Shown here piece by piece: positions 50,178 through 59,327 of a DNA stretch of 64,000 nucleotides; the stretch's first letter is position 1, and each line of letters starts with the position of its first letter. The notes beneath the pieces were generated by a model, which saw nothing but the letters and a program-made list of their open reading frames with translations, was not told where the DNA came from and ran no database searches. A program made the translations under genes and the position numbers. This stretch comes from Flavobacteriales bacterium (lineage in GTDB: Bacteria; Bacteroidota; Bacteroidia; Flavobacteriales_F; PHOS-HE28): contig JADJOI010000003.1 of assembly GCA_016713875.1 (NCBI GenBank), positions 1,178,001 through 1,242,000 on the forward strand, given 5' to 3'.

Positions 50178-51914
50178 ATGGCACGCCCCGGCCGCTCCCC
50201 CCGCCTGCGCGACCTCACCGAACTGGTGGCCGGCGTGGGCATCGTGCTGCTGCTGCTCTTCATCGTCGGCTTCGTGCGGCTGCGGGCCGACCTCACGAGT
50301 GAGGAGCGCTACACTCTGAAGGACACCACCCGCGAACTGATCGCCGGGCTGGACGACCGGGTGTACGTGAAGGTGTATCTGGCGGGCGATCTGCCGGCCG
50401 ATCTGCGGCGGCTGAGCGAGGCCACCCGCGAACTGCTCGACGAGATGCGCGTGCACGGTCCGGACAAGCTGGACCATAGCTTCATCGACCCCAGCGCCGA
50501 CCCGGACGCGAAGGTGCGGCAGGAGGTGTACGCCACGCTGGAGAAACAGGGCCTGCAGTACAGCAGCATCCGCATCCGGGAGAAGGACGGCCACAGCGAG
50601 AAGATCGTGTTCCCCGGCGCCCTGGTGACCTACAAAGGCCGCACCGTGGCCGTGCAGCTGCTGAAGACCCAGCTGCGCACCCCCGACGCCGACATGGTGA
50701 ACCGGTCGATCAACAACCTGGAGTTCGAGCTGGGCAGCGCCATCCGTCAGCTCACGCGCAAGGAACGTCCGCGCATCGCCTTCCTGGAGGGCCACGGCGA
50801 ACTGGAGCCCATCCAGGTGCGCGATGTGGCCACGCTGCTGGGCGAGCACTACGACGTGAGCCGGCTGCGGATCGACGGGCAGCTGGGCAGCCTCAGCGAT
50901 CGCCTGGAGGGCGCGCGCTACCGCACCAACCGCTGGGACCTGCTCATCGTGGCCAAGCCCGACAGCGCGTTCCCCGAGAAGGACCTGTACATCCTGGACC
51001 AGTACGTGATGAACGGCGGCAAGGTGCTGTGGCTGCTGGACGCGATGAACGCCAACCTCGATAGCCTCCGCAGCAATCAGTACAGCATGGCCACGGCCAT
51101 GGAGCTGGGCGTGGACCAGCTGCTGTTCGCCTATGGGGTGCGCATCAACAACGACCTGCTGCTGGACCGGAGCTGCGCACCGATCGAGATCTTCACCACG
51201 CCCTACGGCAACCAGCGGAAGCTGGAGCGCTTCCCGTGGTACTTCGAGCCGGTGCTGATCCCACAGGAAGGCCACCCCATCGTGAACAACATCGACCCGG
51301 TGCACACGCGCTTCGTGAGCAGCATGGACACCATCGGCACGGACAGCATCCGCAAGACCATCCTGCTGACGACGAGCCCTTACAACCGGGTGCTCCGCAA
51401 CCCGGTGCGTGTGGCGCTGAACATCGTGGAGCTGCAGCTGGGGCTGGACAAGAAGGGCACGCCGGCGCCGGTGGCGGTGCTGCTCGAAGGCCCGTTCACC
51501 TCGGCCTTCGCCGGCCGGCTCACCGAGCGTTTTCTGACAGAGGGCGACCCGCAGTACCGGGCGAAGGGGAGGCCCACGAGCCAGCTGGTGATCAGCGACG
51601 GCGACGTCATCGAGAACCGGGTGGACCCGGCCAAGGGCATGTACTACATGCTGGGCTACGACCGCTACGCCAACGCCAAGATCTATGGCAACCGCGAGCT
51701 GCTGGTGAACGCGGTGAACTACCTGCTGGATGACCAGAGCCTGATCAGCCTGCGGTCGCGCGCGATCACCCTGCGTCAGCTGGACCCGGTGCGCAGCGTG
51801 GGCGAGCGTACGTTCTGGCAGGTGGTGAACCTGGTGGTGCCCAGCCTGGTGGTGATCCTCGCGGGGCTGTTGTTCCACCTGCTGCGCAAACGGCGCTACA
51901 CCAAACCCGCATGA
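50178..51914 (+). CDS. gldG: Gliding-motility-associated ABC transporter substrate-binding protein GldG
   Basis: 578 residues. An N-terminal membrane segment (VAGVGIVLLLLFIVGFVRL), a large periplasmic GldG/Mod-type domain (VYVKVYLAGDLPADLRRLSE, AFLEGHGELEPIQVRDVA, LYILDQYVMNGGKVLWLLD, DLLIVAKPDSAFPEKD) and a C-terminal membrane span (LVVPSLVVILAGLLFHLL). Located between gldF and a DUF4340 gene with short overlaps. Confidence 0.88.
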   Translation: MARPGRSPRLRDLTELVAGVGIVLLLLFIVGFVRLRADLTSEERYTLKDTTRELIAGLDDRVYVKVYLAGDLPADLRRLSEATRELLDEMRVHGPDKLDHSFIDPSADPDAKVRQEVYATLEKQGLQYSSIRIREKDGHSEKIVFPGALVTYKGRTVAVQLLKTQLRTPDADMVNRSINNLEFELGSAIRQLTRKERPRIAFLEGHGELEPIQVRDVATLLGEHYDVSRLRIDGQLGSLSDRLEGARYRTNRWDLLIVAKPDSAFPEKDLYILDQYVMNGGKVLWLLDAMNANLDSLRSNQYSMATAMELGVDQLLFAYGVRINNDLLLDRSCAPIEIFTTPYGNQRKLERFPWYFEPVLIPQEGHPIVNNIDPVHTRFVSSMDTIGTDSIRKTILLTTSPYNRVLRNPVRVALNIVELQLGLDKKGTPAPVAVLLEGPFTSAFAGRLTERFLTEGDPQYRAKGRPTSQLVISDGDVIENRVDPAKGMYYMLGYDRYANAKIYGNRELLVNAVNYLLDDQSLISLRSRAITLRQLDPVRSVGERTFWQVVNLVVPSLVVILAGLLFHLLRKRRYTKPA

Positions 51915-52939
51915 AACGAACCCTTGTCATCGTCCTGATCGCGCTGATGCTGGGTTCGGTGGCCTGGTGGCTTGCTATGCGCGACAATGGCACCACGCTC
52001 AGCGGCCCCCTCACCGACTTCGCCGTGGCCGACACCGCCGCGGTGGACCGGATCTTCATCAGCGAGCCCGACGGCCGCACAGTGGACCTGCGGCGCCGCG
52101 CCGGGGGCGGCTGGACGGTGAACGGGCGGCTGGAGGCCAACCCGATCCAGGTGAACCTGTTGCTGAAGACCTTCTTGCGGGTGGAGGTGCGGGCCCCAGT
52201 GCCCAAGAGCGCCGAGGCCAACGTGGTGCGGGTGATGGCGGGCACGGCCAAGCGCGTGGAGATCTACACCGGCGACGACCGTCCCGATCGCATCTGGTTC
52301 GTGGGGCACTCCACCAAGGACCACTTTGGCACCTACATGCTTCTGGAGAAGCCCGGCACCGGCCGTTCCGCGGTCCCCTTCGTCATGGGCATGAGCGGCT
52401 TCACCGGCTACCTGACGCCGCGCTTCCATGTGGACCTGGACGTCTGGCGCAGCAGCATCCTCCTCCAGGAGCGCGACCTGGCGGCGCTGCGCGAGGTGCG
52501 GGTGGAGTTCCCCGCCACGCCGGGCGCAGGCTTCCTGGTGGCCCTGGACGAGCGCGGCACCCCCACCCTGCTCGACGAGGCCGGCGCGGTGCTGCCGATG
52601 GACACCGCGGCGGTGCGCGACATGCTGCTGCCCCTGGGTGGACTGAACTTCGAGTACGTGGAACGACAGCTGACCTCGGCGGAGCGTGACTCGGTGATGC
52701 GCAGCACGCCCCTCCACCGCCTTACGCTGGTGCGGCGGAACGGCGATGAACGCACGATCCCGTTCTGGGCGAAGGGGGCCTACGTGGGGCAACGCGACGC
52801 CATGGGCAACCTGCTGAAGGAGAACGATGTGGACCGGGTTTACGCCACGGTGGACGACACGGTGCTCGTGGCGGTGCAGCGTCTGGGTGCCGACAGGCTC
52901 CTGGTTCCGCGGGAGGCCTTGTTCCGGCAGGCGCCGTGA
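51911..52939 (+). CDS. DUF4340-like membrane-anchored protein
   Basis: 342 residues with an N-terminal membrane anchor (LVIVLIALMLGSVAWWLAM) followed by a DUF4340-like region (FAVADTAAVDRIFISEPDGR, KTFLRVEVRAPVPKSAEANV, VRFEFPA-type VRVEFPATPGAGF). DUF4340 genes commonly follow GldG-like genes in ABC systems, and this starts in the ATGA of gldG, so it probably works with that complex. No catalytic motif seen. Confidence 0.8.
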   Translation: MKRTLVIVLIALMLGSVAWWLAMRDNGTTLSGPLTDFAVADTAAVDRIFISEPDGRTVDLRRRAGGGWTVNGRLEANPIQVNLLLKTFLRVEVRAPVPKSAEANVVRVMAGTAKRVEIYTGDDRPDRIWFVGHSTKDHFGTYMLLEKPGTGRSAVPFVMGMSGFTGYLTPRFHVDLDVWRSSILLQERDLAALREVRVEFPATPGAGFLVALDERGTPTLLDEAGAVLPMDTAAVRDMLLPLGGLNFEYVERQLTSAERDSVMRSTPLHRLTLVRRNGDERTIPFWAKGAYVGQRDAMGNLLKENDVDRVYATVDDTVLVAVQRLGADRLLVPREALFRQAP

Positions 52940-52948
52940 TGTGGAAAA

Positions 52949-52978
52949 ACCCCCGTCAGTGTTGATAAAACGGGGGGT
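52949..52978 (+). terminator. Hairpin between the DUF4340 gene and dnaN
   Basis: ACCCCCGT (52949-52956) and ACGGGGGGT (52970-52978) form an 8-bp stem around a 13-base AT-rich loop, 9 bases past the stop. Confidence 0.55.
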
Positions 52979-52997
52979 CCGGGGGAGGGTACCCGGC

Positions 52998-53005
52998 TAT
53001 CTTTG
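52998..53005 (+). promoter_or_regulatory. -7 element of dnaN
   Basis: TATCTTTG, an exact TAnnTTTG, 42 bases before the ATG at 53048 (105 before ATG 53111). Confidence 0.6.
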
Positions 53006-53047
53006 CGCACCACCGGCGCCCCTTGCGTCGATGCCATCCCGATCAAC

Positions 53048-54232
53048 ATGTCCGAAGACACTGCGACCGTGGAGACCACGGCCAAAGCGCAACCCACATC
53101 CCGTTCCGGAATGAAGTTCATCGTCTCCAGCAACGCCCTGCTCAAGCAGCTCCAAATGCTGCAAGGGGTCCTGGCCAGCAGCAACACCCTGCCCATCCTC
53201 GACAACTTCTTGTTCGAGGTGGATGGCAAGCAGCTCACCCTGACGGCCTCCGACCTGGAGACCACCATGACGGCCACCATGGCGGTGGAAGCCAAGGACA
53301 AGGGCAGCGTGGCGATCCCCGCCCGACTGCTGCTGGACACGCTGAAGGCCTTCCCCGAGCAGCCGCTCACCTTCAGCATCGATGGCAAGCACCATGGGGT
53401 GGAGATCAGCAGCGACCAGGGCAAGTACAAGATGACCGGTTACAGCGGCGCGGAGTTCCCCAAGAGCCCCACCCTGGAGGACCCCTCGAGGTTCCAGCTG
53501 CCAGCCGGAACCCTGGCCATGGCCATCAACAAGACGCTCTTCGCCACGGGGAACGACGACCTGCGCCCGGTGATGAGCGGCATCTTCTTCGAGCTGGCCG
53601 AAGAGGCGGTGCGGTTCGTGGCCACCGACGCGCACAAGCTGGTGCGGTACATGCGAACGGACGTTCGGGCGGACAAGCCGGCCAGCTTCATCGTGCCCAA
53701 GAAACCGCTGAACCTGCTGAAGAACGTGCTGGCGGCCACCAACGCGGAAGTGGCGGTGAGCTACAATGAGAACAACGCTTCGTTCACCTTCGACAACCTG
53801 GTGCTGGTGTGCCGCCTGATCGACGGCAAGTACCCGAACTACGAGGCGGTGATCCCCAAAAAGAACCCGAACAAGCTCACGATCGATCGCGCGTCGTTCC
53901 TGAGCTCGATCCGTCGGGTGAGCATCTTCAGCAACAAGACCACGCACCAGGTGCGCCTGAGCATCGCCGGCAGCCAGCTCGCGGTGAGCGCCGAGGACCT
54001 GGACTTCGCCAACGAGGCCAACGAGAAGCTCACCTGCAGCTACGAGGGCGAGGACATGACGATCGGCTTCAACAGCCGCTTCCTCATGGACATGCTGAAC
54101 AACCTCACCAGCGAGCATGTGGTGCTGGAGATGAGCGCGCCCAACCGGGCGGGCATCATTCTGCCGAGCGAGCCGGGCGAAGTGGGCGAGGATGTCCTGA
54201 TGCTGGTGATGCCGGTGATGCTGAACAGCTGA
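53048..54232 (+). CDS. dnaN: DNA polymerase III subunit beta (sliding clamp)
   Basis: The ring-shaped processivity factor. The family sequence begins at MKFIVSSNALLKQLQMLQGV (ATG 53111), which gives 373 residues, the standard length, with SNTLPILDNFLF, ASDLETTMTATMAV, ISSDQGKYKMTG and the C-terminal LVMPVMLN. The annotated ATG at 53048 adds 21 polar residues (MSEDTATVETTAKAQPTSRSG in part) and fits the promoter distance better. I keep the longer start but the shorter is equally likely. Followed by a META-domain gene after 4 bases. Confidence 0.96.
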   Translation: MSEDTATVETTAKAQPTSRSGMKFIVSSNALLKQLQMLQGVLASSNTLPILDNFLFEVDGKQLTLTASDLETTMTATMAVEAKDKGSVAIPARLLLDTLKAFPEQPLTFSIDGKHHGVEISSDQGKYKMTGYSGAEFPKSPTLEDPSRFQLPAGTLAMAINKTLFATGNDDLRPVMSGIFFELAEEAVRFVATDAHKLVRYMRTDVRADKPASFIVPKKPLNLLKNVLAATNAEVAVSYNENNASFTFDNLVLVCRLIDGKYPNYEAVIPKKNPNKLTIDRASFLSSIRRVSIFSNKTTHQVRLSIAGSQLAVSAEDLDFANEANEKLTCSYEGEDMTIGFNSRFLMDMLNNLTSEHVVLEMSAPNRAGIILPSEPGEVGEDVLMLVMPVMLNS

Positions 54233-54236
54233 TCGC

Positions 54237-54668
54237 ATGCGGACCTTGGTTTCGCTGGCCGTGGCCCTGACGCTGATGGCCGGTACCTGCAACGAGGGCA
54301 AGGACGGTGGCGGAACTCCGGGCAACGCCCTGGCCAAGCTCGTCGGCTCCAAGTGGATGCTTCAAACCCTGAACGGCACGCCCATCGACCAGAGCCTCGG
54401 TGAGCGCGCGCCCTACCTGCAGATGGCCGAGGGCGACCAGGTATCCGGCAAGGGTGGCTGCAATCAGCTCTTCGGTTCGTTCACCGTGCAGGGATCATCG
54501 CTGAAGTTCGGCGAACTTGGCGCCACCAAGATGTATTGCCAGGACACCATGGAGCTGGAGGGCAAATTCACCAGCGCGCTGCGTGCCACCGACGGCTACA
54601 GCCTGGACGGCGATGTGCTGCGCCTGATGCAGGGCGATCGCGAGCTGGCCGTCCTGCGCGCTCAGTAG
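54237..54668 (+). CDS. META domain (HslJ-like) lipoprotein
   Basis: 143 residues. The N-terminus is a signal with a possible lipobox at LMAGTC (residue 18), then a META domain (LVGSKWMLQTLNGTPI, GCNQLFGSFTVQGSSLKFG, ATKMYCQDTMELEGKFTSAL), typical of HslJ-like proteins. The cysteine pair GCNQL and MYCQD is conserved. Function is poorly known. Convergent with the rhomboid gene, with a 7-base overlap of the two coding ends. Confidence 0.85.
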   Translation: MRTLVSLAVALTLMAGTCNEGKDGGGTPGNALAKLVGSKWMLQTLNGTPIDQSLGERAPYLQMAEGDQVSGKGGCNQLFGSFTVQGSSLKFGELGATKMYCQDTMELEGKFTSALRATDGYSLDGDVLRLMQGDRELAVLRAQ

Positions 54669-55474
54669 GGGCCCTCGACCGGCCAGGTGCTGTCGGTCCT
54701 TCGGTCGTCCAGTTCGGTGCGCCGGCCCAGTTCGCGTTTCCACCGCAGTTCCTCGTCATCCACCTCGTCGCCGGGGTCGGCCTCGTACACGATGCGGATG
54801 CGCGGCCCTGCCGGGGCAGCATCGTGCCCGGCGGCGGCATCCCCATCCTCATGATCATCGAGCGCCTCCGACGTGCGGTCGGGCAGGAAGGCCGGGGGCA
54901 CCTTCCGGTACACGATGGCCATGGCCAGCCCGGCCAACCCGCCCCAGAGGTGGCTTTCCCAGCTCATGCGCGGTGCGATGGGGAAGACGCCCCAGATGAG
55001 CCCGCCGTACAGGAACACCACCAGCATGGCGATGGCCATGAGGGCCCGCTGGCGGCGCAGCACGCCGCTGGCAAAGAGGAAGGCCGCGAGGCCGTACACC
55101 ACGCCGCTGGCCCCGATATGCCGGTCCGCCCGAGCACTGATCCACACCCACAGGCCGGTAAGCAGCCAGATGCCCAGGGTGACGCGACCGGCGGCACGTG
55201 GATAGAAGTAGACCAGGCACCAGCCCAACACGAAGAGCGGCACCGAGTTGTTGAAGAGATGCTACAGGTCGCCGTGGATGAAGGGCGCGAGCAGGATGCC
55301 CGGGAGACCCTCCGCATGGCGGGGCAACAGTCCGTAACGGGCCAGGTCCAGGTCGTAGGCCCCCGCGACCAGATGCACCATCCACAGCAGGAGCACGGCC
55401 AGGGCGGGCAGGATGGCGGCCGTAAGGATGCGGCGGCGCTGTGGATCGGCGGCGTTGTGGTCCGGTGCTTGCAT
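54662..55474 (-). pseudogene. Rhomboid intramembrane protease interrupted by an in-frame stop
   Basis: A rhomboid family serine protease: six membrane segments, the catalytic Ser in GASGVVYGLAAF and His in WESHLWGGLAG. From ATG 55474 the frame reads through the first 70 residues and meets a TAG at 55264-55262 in the loop motif HGDL*HLFNNS, then continues in the same frame to 54662. In family members the residue between HGDL and HLFNN is usually Trp or another non-stop, so TAG probably arose from TGG or CAG by one base, or is an error. A restart at GTG 55243 would lack the first helix. Confidence 0.75.
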
Positions 55475-55530
55475 GGGGCGAAGGTCGCCGCCGGGCAACG
55501 AACCGGCCGGACCCCTTACTTTGAAGCCGC

Positions 55531-55995
55531 ATGAGCAAGATCCGTGACAAGGTTCGCACACCTGCCATCCTGGCTGTTGCGCTGCTGCCCCTACTCGCCG
55601 CCTTCACCACCGGACCGCGCGCGGCGCAGAAGGGCTTGAAGCCCCCGAGCGAGCTGGCGCTGTTGATGCGCGAGATGACGGCCTTCACCGACAGCACGCG
55701 GCATCGGCTGGAGCGCGGGGACGATCTGCTCCCCTACCCGACCGGCTTCTCGGCCTTGCACACGGCCACGCCCACGGACGGCAAACTGGACATCGACCGG
55801 GCCGCCTTCGATGCGTTCGCGGACCACTACCTCGCCCAGGTGAAGTCGCTGTACAATGCGCCGGCGGGAGACCGGATGAGCACCTTCAATGCCACCGTGC
55901 AGGCCTGCGCCAACTGCCACACGGTGGCCTGCCCCGGGCCGCTGGTGCGGATCAAGAAGCTCTACGTTCCGCTGGCCCCGGACCTGTCCAAGTGA
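55531..55995 (+). CDS. Exported monohaem c-type protein
   Basis: 154 residues with a signal peptide or N-terminal anchor (LAVALLPLLAAFTTG), one haem-binding motif CANCH near residue 130, and Cys in VACPGPL right after it. The rest is helical (AFADHYLAQVKSLYNAP), in the style of cytochrome c'-like proteins. Likely periplasmic electron carrier or sensor. Divergent from the rhomboid gene; a short gap separates it from the serine hydrolase. Confidence 0.7.
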   Translation: MSKIRDKVRTPAILAVALLPLLAAFTTGPRAAQKGLKPPSELALLMREMTAFTDSTRHRLERGDDLLPYPTGFSALHTATPTDGKLDIDRAAFDAFADHYLAQVKSLYNAPAGDRMSTFNATVQACANCHTVACPGPLVRIKKLYVPLAPDLSK

Positions 55996-56025
55996 ACCTT
56001 CGGGTGGCACGGACGTCCAAGACAC

Positions 56026-57333
56026 ATGCGCCACGCGATCCTCTCCGCCACCCTCGCCGGGCTCGCCACCGGGTCGCTCACCGGTCAGTCCCTCTACTTC
56101 CCGCCCATCGGTCAATCTGCGTGGGACACCCTGGATCCATCAAGTCTGGGCTGGTGCCCGGACCGCGTCGACAGTTTGATCGACTTCGTGGGTGCGCGGA
56201 ACACGAAGGCCTTCCTGATCCTGAAGGACGGGAAGATCGTCATTGAGCACTACTACGGCACGTTCACGCAGGACAGCCTGTGGTACTGGGCCAGTGCGGG
56301 GAAGACGCTCACCGCCATGCTCACCGGCATCGCACAGGAGGAAGGGCTGCTGGACATCGACCTGCCGAGCAGCACCTACCTGGGGACCGGGTGGACGAGC
56401 TGCGCCCCACAGCAGGAGGCGCAGATCACCGTTCGGGACCAGCTGACGATGACCACCGGTCTGGATGATGGTGTGCCTGATGATGACTGCACCGACCCGG
56501 CCTGCCTGCAGTACCTGGCCGACGCCGGCACCCGCTGGGCCTACCACAACGCACCGTATACCCTGCTGGACGATGTGATCGCCAACGCAGCGGGCACCAC
56601 CTTCAGCTCCTATTTCAACACGCGGATCCGCAACAAGGTCGGGATGGACGGGTTCTGGTTCCCGGGCGGGTCGCCGTACAACAACGTGTACTTCAGCAAG
56701 GCCCGGAGCATGGCGAGGTACGGCCTGCTGGCGTTGAACCGCGGGATCTGGTCCACCGATACGGTGTTGCACGAGACGGCCTACTTCACGGCGATGACCA
56801 CGCCCTCGCAGGGGCTGAACGAGAGCTACGGCTACCTCTGGTGGCTGAACGGTCAGCCCACCTACATGCTCCCCGGTCTGCAGTTCGCATTCCCGGGGCC
56901 GGCCATGCCTGACGCGCCGGTTGACATGGTCTGCGGACTTGGCAAGAACGACCAGCTGCTGAACGTGGTACCGAGCCGCAACATGGTGGTGGTGCGCATG
57001 GGCAACGAAGCGTATGGCGCCCTCTCGGTGGCCACCATCTTCAACAACGAGATCTGGCAGCTGATCGAGCAACTGCCGTGCGCCACCCCGGTGGATACGC
57101 GTGAGCCGGACGACGGATGGGGGCTTCACCCCAATCCGGCCACGGACATGGTGCGGGTGATGCTGCCCCCCGGAGCGGTGAGGACGGACGTTGAGCTGCG
57201 CGATGACCTGGGACGCATGGTCCCTGTGCGTTGGACGGGGGAAGGACTCGACCTCTCCGGTCTGGCCGCCGGCGTGTACGCGGTGCGGATCCGTGGCGAA
57301 GGCCCGATGGTGCGCCGCCTCATCAAGCACTAG
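56026..57333 (+). CDS. Secreted serine hydrolase (class C beta-lactamase family) with T9SS tail
   Basis: 435 residues, signal peptide to about residue 20. The S12/class C fold shows the catalytic motif S90-A-G-K93 in YWASAGKTLTAML, Y173-H-N175 and a C-terminal KTG-like region (CGLGKNDQLLNVVPS). Residues 355-435 are a T9SS sorting domain (GLHPNPATDMVRVML, LRDDLGRMVPVRW, AAGVYAVRI). It is therefore exported to the surface. The substrate may be an ester or a D-amino acid peptide rather than a beta-lactam. Transcribed after the haem protein gene. Confidence 0.88.
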   Translation: MRHAILSATLAGLATGSLTGQSLYFPPIGQSAWDTLDPSSLGWCPDRVDSLIDFVGARNTKAFLILKDGKIVIEHYYGTFTQDSLWYWASAGKTLTAMLTGIAQEEGLLDIDLPSSTYLGTGWTSCAPQQEAQITVRDQLTMTTGLDDGVPDDDCTDPACLQYLADAGTRWAYHNAPYTLLDDVIANAAGTTFSSYFNTRIRNKVGMDGFWFPGGSPYNNVYFSKARSMARYGLLALNRGIWSTDTVLHETAYFTAMTTPSQGLNESYGYLWWLNGQPTYMLPGLQFAFPGPAMPDAPVDMVCGLGKNDQLLNVVPSRNMVVVRMGNEAYGALSVATIFNNEIWQLIEQLPCATPVDTREPDDGWGLHPNPATDMVRVMLPPGAVRTDVELRDDLGRMVPVRWTGEGLDLSGLAAGVYAVRIRGEGPMVRRLIKH

Positions 57334-57941
57334 CGCAGCGCCCCCACCTGAACGAGTTTGCCTCCCGGGGTGCGGTGCCCACCGGGAAGAAAGGCCCCGA
57401 TGCGGACGCGGTTGGTGTGCAGGAACTGCGTGATGTCGAACCAGGGGCGGTCGCCGATCGCACGCAGCACCAGTTCGGCCGTGGCTTCGGCGTCGTTGCC
57501 GGCGCGGTGGTGCCGCAGGGGGATCCCATGGTGGGCGCACATGGCCGATAGCCCGTAGGAACGATGGCCCGGCCAGACCTTGCGGGCCATACTGACACTG
57601 CAGAAGTACTCGAACGGCGTGAAAGCGATGTCCGCTGCGCACAAGGTGCTGCGCAGCACGTTCATGTCGAACGCCGCATTGTGGGCCACCACCATGCGGT
57701 CGCGCAGGAGCTCGGCCACCTCGGGCCAGATGGCGGTCCAGGTGGGCGCATCGGCGACATGCTCGGGGCGGATGCCGTGCACGGCGATGTGGTGCGGGCT
57801 GAAGTAGGGCCACTGGGGCGGCTTGATGAGCCAGTTGCGCACCTCCCGCACCACGCCATCCCGCACCACGGCGATGCCCAGTTCACAGGGGCTGTCGGGC
57901 TGTGTGGTGGCGGTCTCGAAGTCGAGAGCGAGGAAGTCCAT
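57330..57941 (-). CDS. DEDDh 3'-5' exonuclease
   Basis: 203 residues from ATG 57941, of the RNase T/DnaQ exonuclease fold. ExoI motif DFLALDFETATT, ExoII region VVAHNAAFDMNVL and ExoIII HRAGNDAEATAELVL with the His-Asp pair. Probably trims DNA or RNA ends; a proofreading link is unlikely as it is freestanding. A TACCTTTC element lies 9 bases upstream. Divergent from the ATPase gene. Confidence 0.88.
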   Translation of the reverse strand: MDFLALDFETATTQPDSPCELGIAVVRDGVVREVRNWLIKPPQWPYFSPHHIAVHGIRPEHVADAPTWTAIWPEVAELLRDRMVVAHNAAFDMNVLRSTLCAADIAFTPFEYFCSVSMARKVWPGHRSYGLSAMCAHHGIPLRHHRAGNDAEATAELVLRAIGDRPWFDITQFLHTNRVRIGAFLPGGHRTPGGKLVQVGALR

Positions 57942-57950
57942 GGTGGTCCC

Positions 57951-57958
57951 GAAAGGTA
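57951..57958 (-). promoter_or_regulatory. -7-like element of the exonuclease gene
   Basis: TACCTTTC on the minus strand, 9 bases before the ATG at 57941. Confidence 0.4.
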
Positions 57959-58015
57959 GCGCACGCAGGCTTTCGCTGCATGGGCCACGGAGTTGATCAC
58001 CGCGGGTCAGCATAT

Positions 58016-58044
58016 GGAAATTCGCCACGCTATGGCGAATTTCC
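58016..58044. repeat. Left hairpin beside the DUF4143 ATPase
   Basis: GGAAATTCGCCA, 5 bases, TGGCGAATTTCC: 12-bp perfect arms, 47 bases before the ATPase ATG. The core matches the hairpin downstream of the gene except for one base pair. Confidence 0.85.
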
Positions 58045-58091
58045 CACCACTTCATGGCGCATATCCGGCCACAACACGTTAGCTTGGCACC

Positions 58092-59327
58092 ATGGAAACG
58101 CCCAGGAACCTGAGGCATGCCGTGGACATCGCGCTGAAGGACACCCCTGTGGTGCTGCTCCACGGTGCACGGCAGACCGGCAAGACCACCCTGGTGAAGA
58201 CCATGGCCCGGGAGCGGGGCGCACGGTACGTCACACTGGACGACCACCCCACCCTGGAAGCGGCACTGGCCGATCCGCCCGCCTTCATCCAGGGGCTGGG
58301 CAGGCTGGCGGTGATCGACGAGGTGCAGAACGCGCCGAACATCTTCCGGGCCATCAAAGCCTCGGTGGACCGTGACCGGAAGCCGGGGCGATTCCTGCTC
58401 ACCGGAAGCGCCAACGTGCTGGTGCTGCCAAGGCTGGGCGACTCACTGGCCGGGCGGATGGAGATCATCCCCCTCTTCCCCTTTGCACAGGACGAGTTGC
58501 AGGGCCGGAAGAGCGGCTTCATCGACAAGGTGTTCGGCGCACGGCCCAAGCTGCCCGACCCCACCGCGTTGGAGCGAAAGCAGATCGCGTCGCGGGTGAT
58601 CGCAGGCGGTTATCCGGAGGTGATGACGCGCAAGGACCCGGCCCGGCGCGATGCCTGGTACGGCGCGTACATCACCAGCATCCTGCAACGGGACGTGAGG
58701 GACATCAGCAACATCACGGGGCTCACCGACCTGCCCAGGCTGCTGCAGGCCCTGGCCGTGCGGAGCAGCGGCCTGTTGAACATGGCCGATCTCTCACGGA
58801 CGCTGGACATCCCGCACAGCACCATGCGGCGGTACATGGCCCTGCTGGAGGCCACCTTCCTGAGCACGCCCGTGGAAGCCTGGCACGCGCACCGGGGCAA
58901 GCGGCTGGTGAAGGCCCCCAAGCTGCACCTGGCCGACAGCGGCTTCGCCGCCCACTTGGCGGGCATCGACAGACCGGCCGACATCCTGAACAGCCCGGCC
59001 TTCGGTCCGCTGCTGGAGACCTTCGTGCTGAACGAGCTGCGGAAGCTCAACGGCTGGAGCAAGGTACGGGTGAAGGCCTACCACTTCCGGACCGAGGCGG
59101 GGCGTGAGGTGGACATCGTGCTGGAGGACAACAAGGGCCGCATCGTGGGCATCGAGGTGAAGGCCGCCATGGCCGTGGGCAGCAACGATGTGGCCGGTCT
59201 GAAGCACCTGCGGGAAGTGGCCGGGGACAAGTGGCTACGGGGGCTGCTGCTGCACCCCGGGCTGGGCATCACGCCCTTTGCGAAGGACATCCACGCGGTG
59301 CCGTTGAGCGCCCTGTGGGAATGGTAG
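58092..59327 (+). CDS. AAA-family ATPase with DUF4143 C-terminal nuclease-like domain
   Basis: 411 residues. The N-terminal AAA_14 domain has Walker A GARQTGKTT (residues 25-33) and Walker B LAVIDEVQNAP (Asp76-Glu77). Residues 190-260 are a winged-helix region, and the C-terminal DUF4143 domain ends with a PD-(D/E)XK-like motif, Asp341 in EVDIV, then E355-V-K357 in IGIEVKAAM-like IEVKAAM, so it may be a nuclease. The gene is bracketed by similar inverted repeats 47 bases before and directly over its stop codon, and no operon partner is seen. Such ATPases are scattered among Bacteroidota and their job is unknown. Confidence 0.88.
   Translation: METPRNLRHAVDIALKDTPVVLLHGARQTGKTTLVKTMARERGARYVTLDDHPTLEAALADPPAFIQGLGRLAVIDEVQNAPNIFRAIKASVDRDRKPGRFLLTGSANVLVLPRLGDSLAGRMEIIPLFPFAQDELQGRKSGFIDKVFGARPKLPDPTALERKQIASRVIAGGYPEVMTRKDPARRDAWYGAYITSILQRDVRDISNITGLTDLPRLLQALAVRSSGLLNMADLSRTLDIPHSTMRRYMALLEATFLSTPVEAWHAHRGKRLVKAPKLHLADSGFAAHLAGIDRPADILNSPAFGPLLETFVLNELRKLNGWSKVRVKAYHFRTEAGREVDIVLEDNKGRIVGIEVKAAMAVGSNDVAGLKHLREVAGDKWLRGLLLHPGLGITPFAKDIHAVPLSALWEW

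Noticed and set aside
49451..51914. Search for the ATPase gldA near gldF-gldG
   Set aside because: No ABC ATPase is present in the window, as is common since gldA is usually unlinked.
52960..52968. TTATCAACA on the minus strand, similar to a DnaA box, just before dnaN
   Set aside because: One mismatch to the consensus, single copy, no AT-rich unwinding element; it lies in a hairpin loop.
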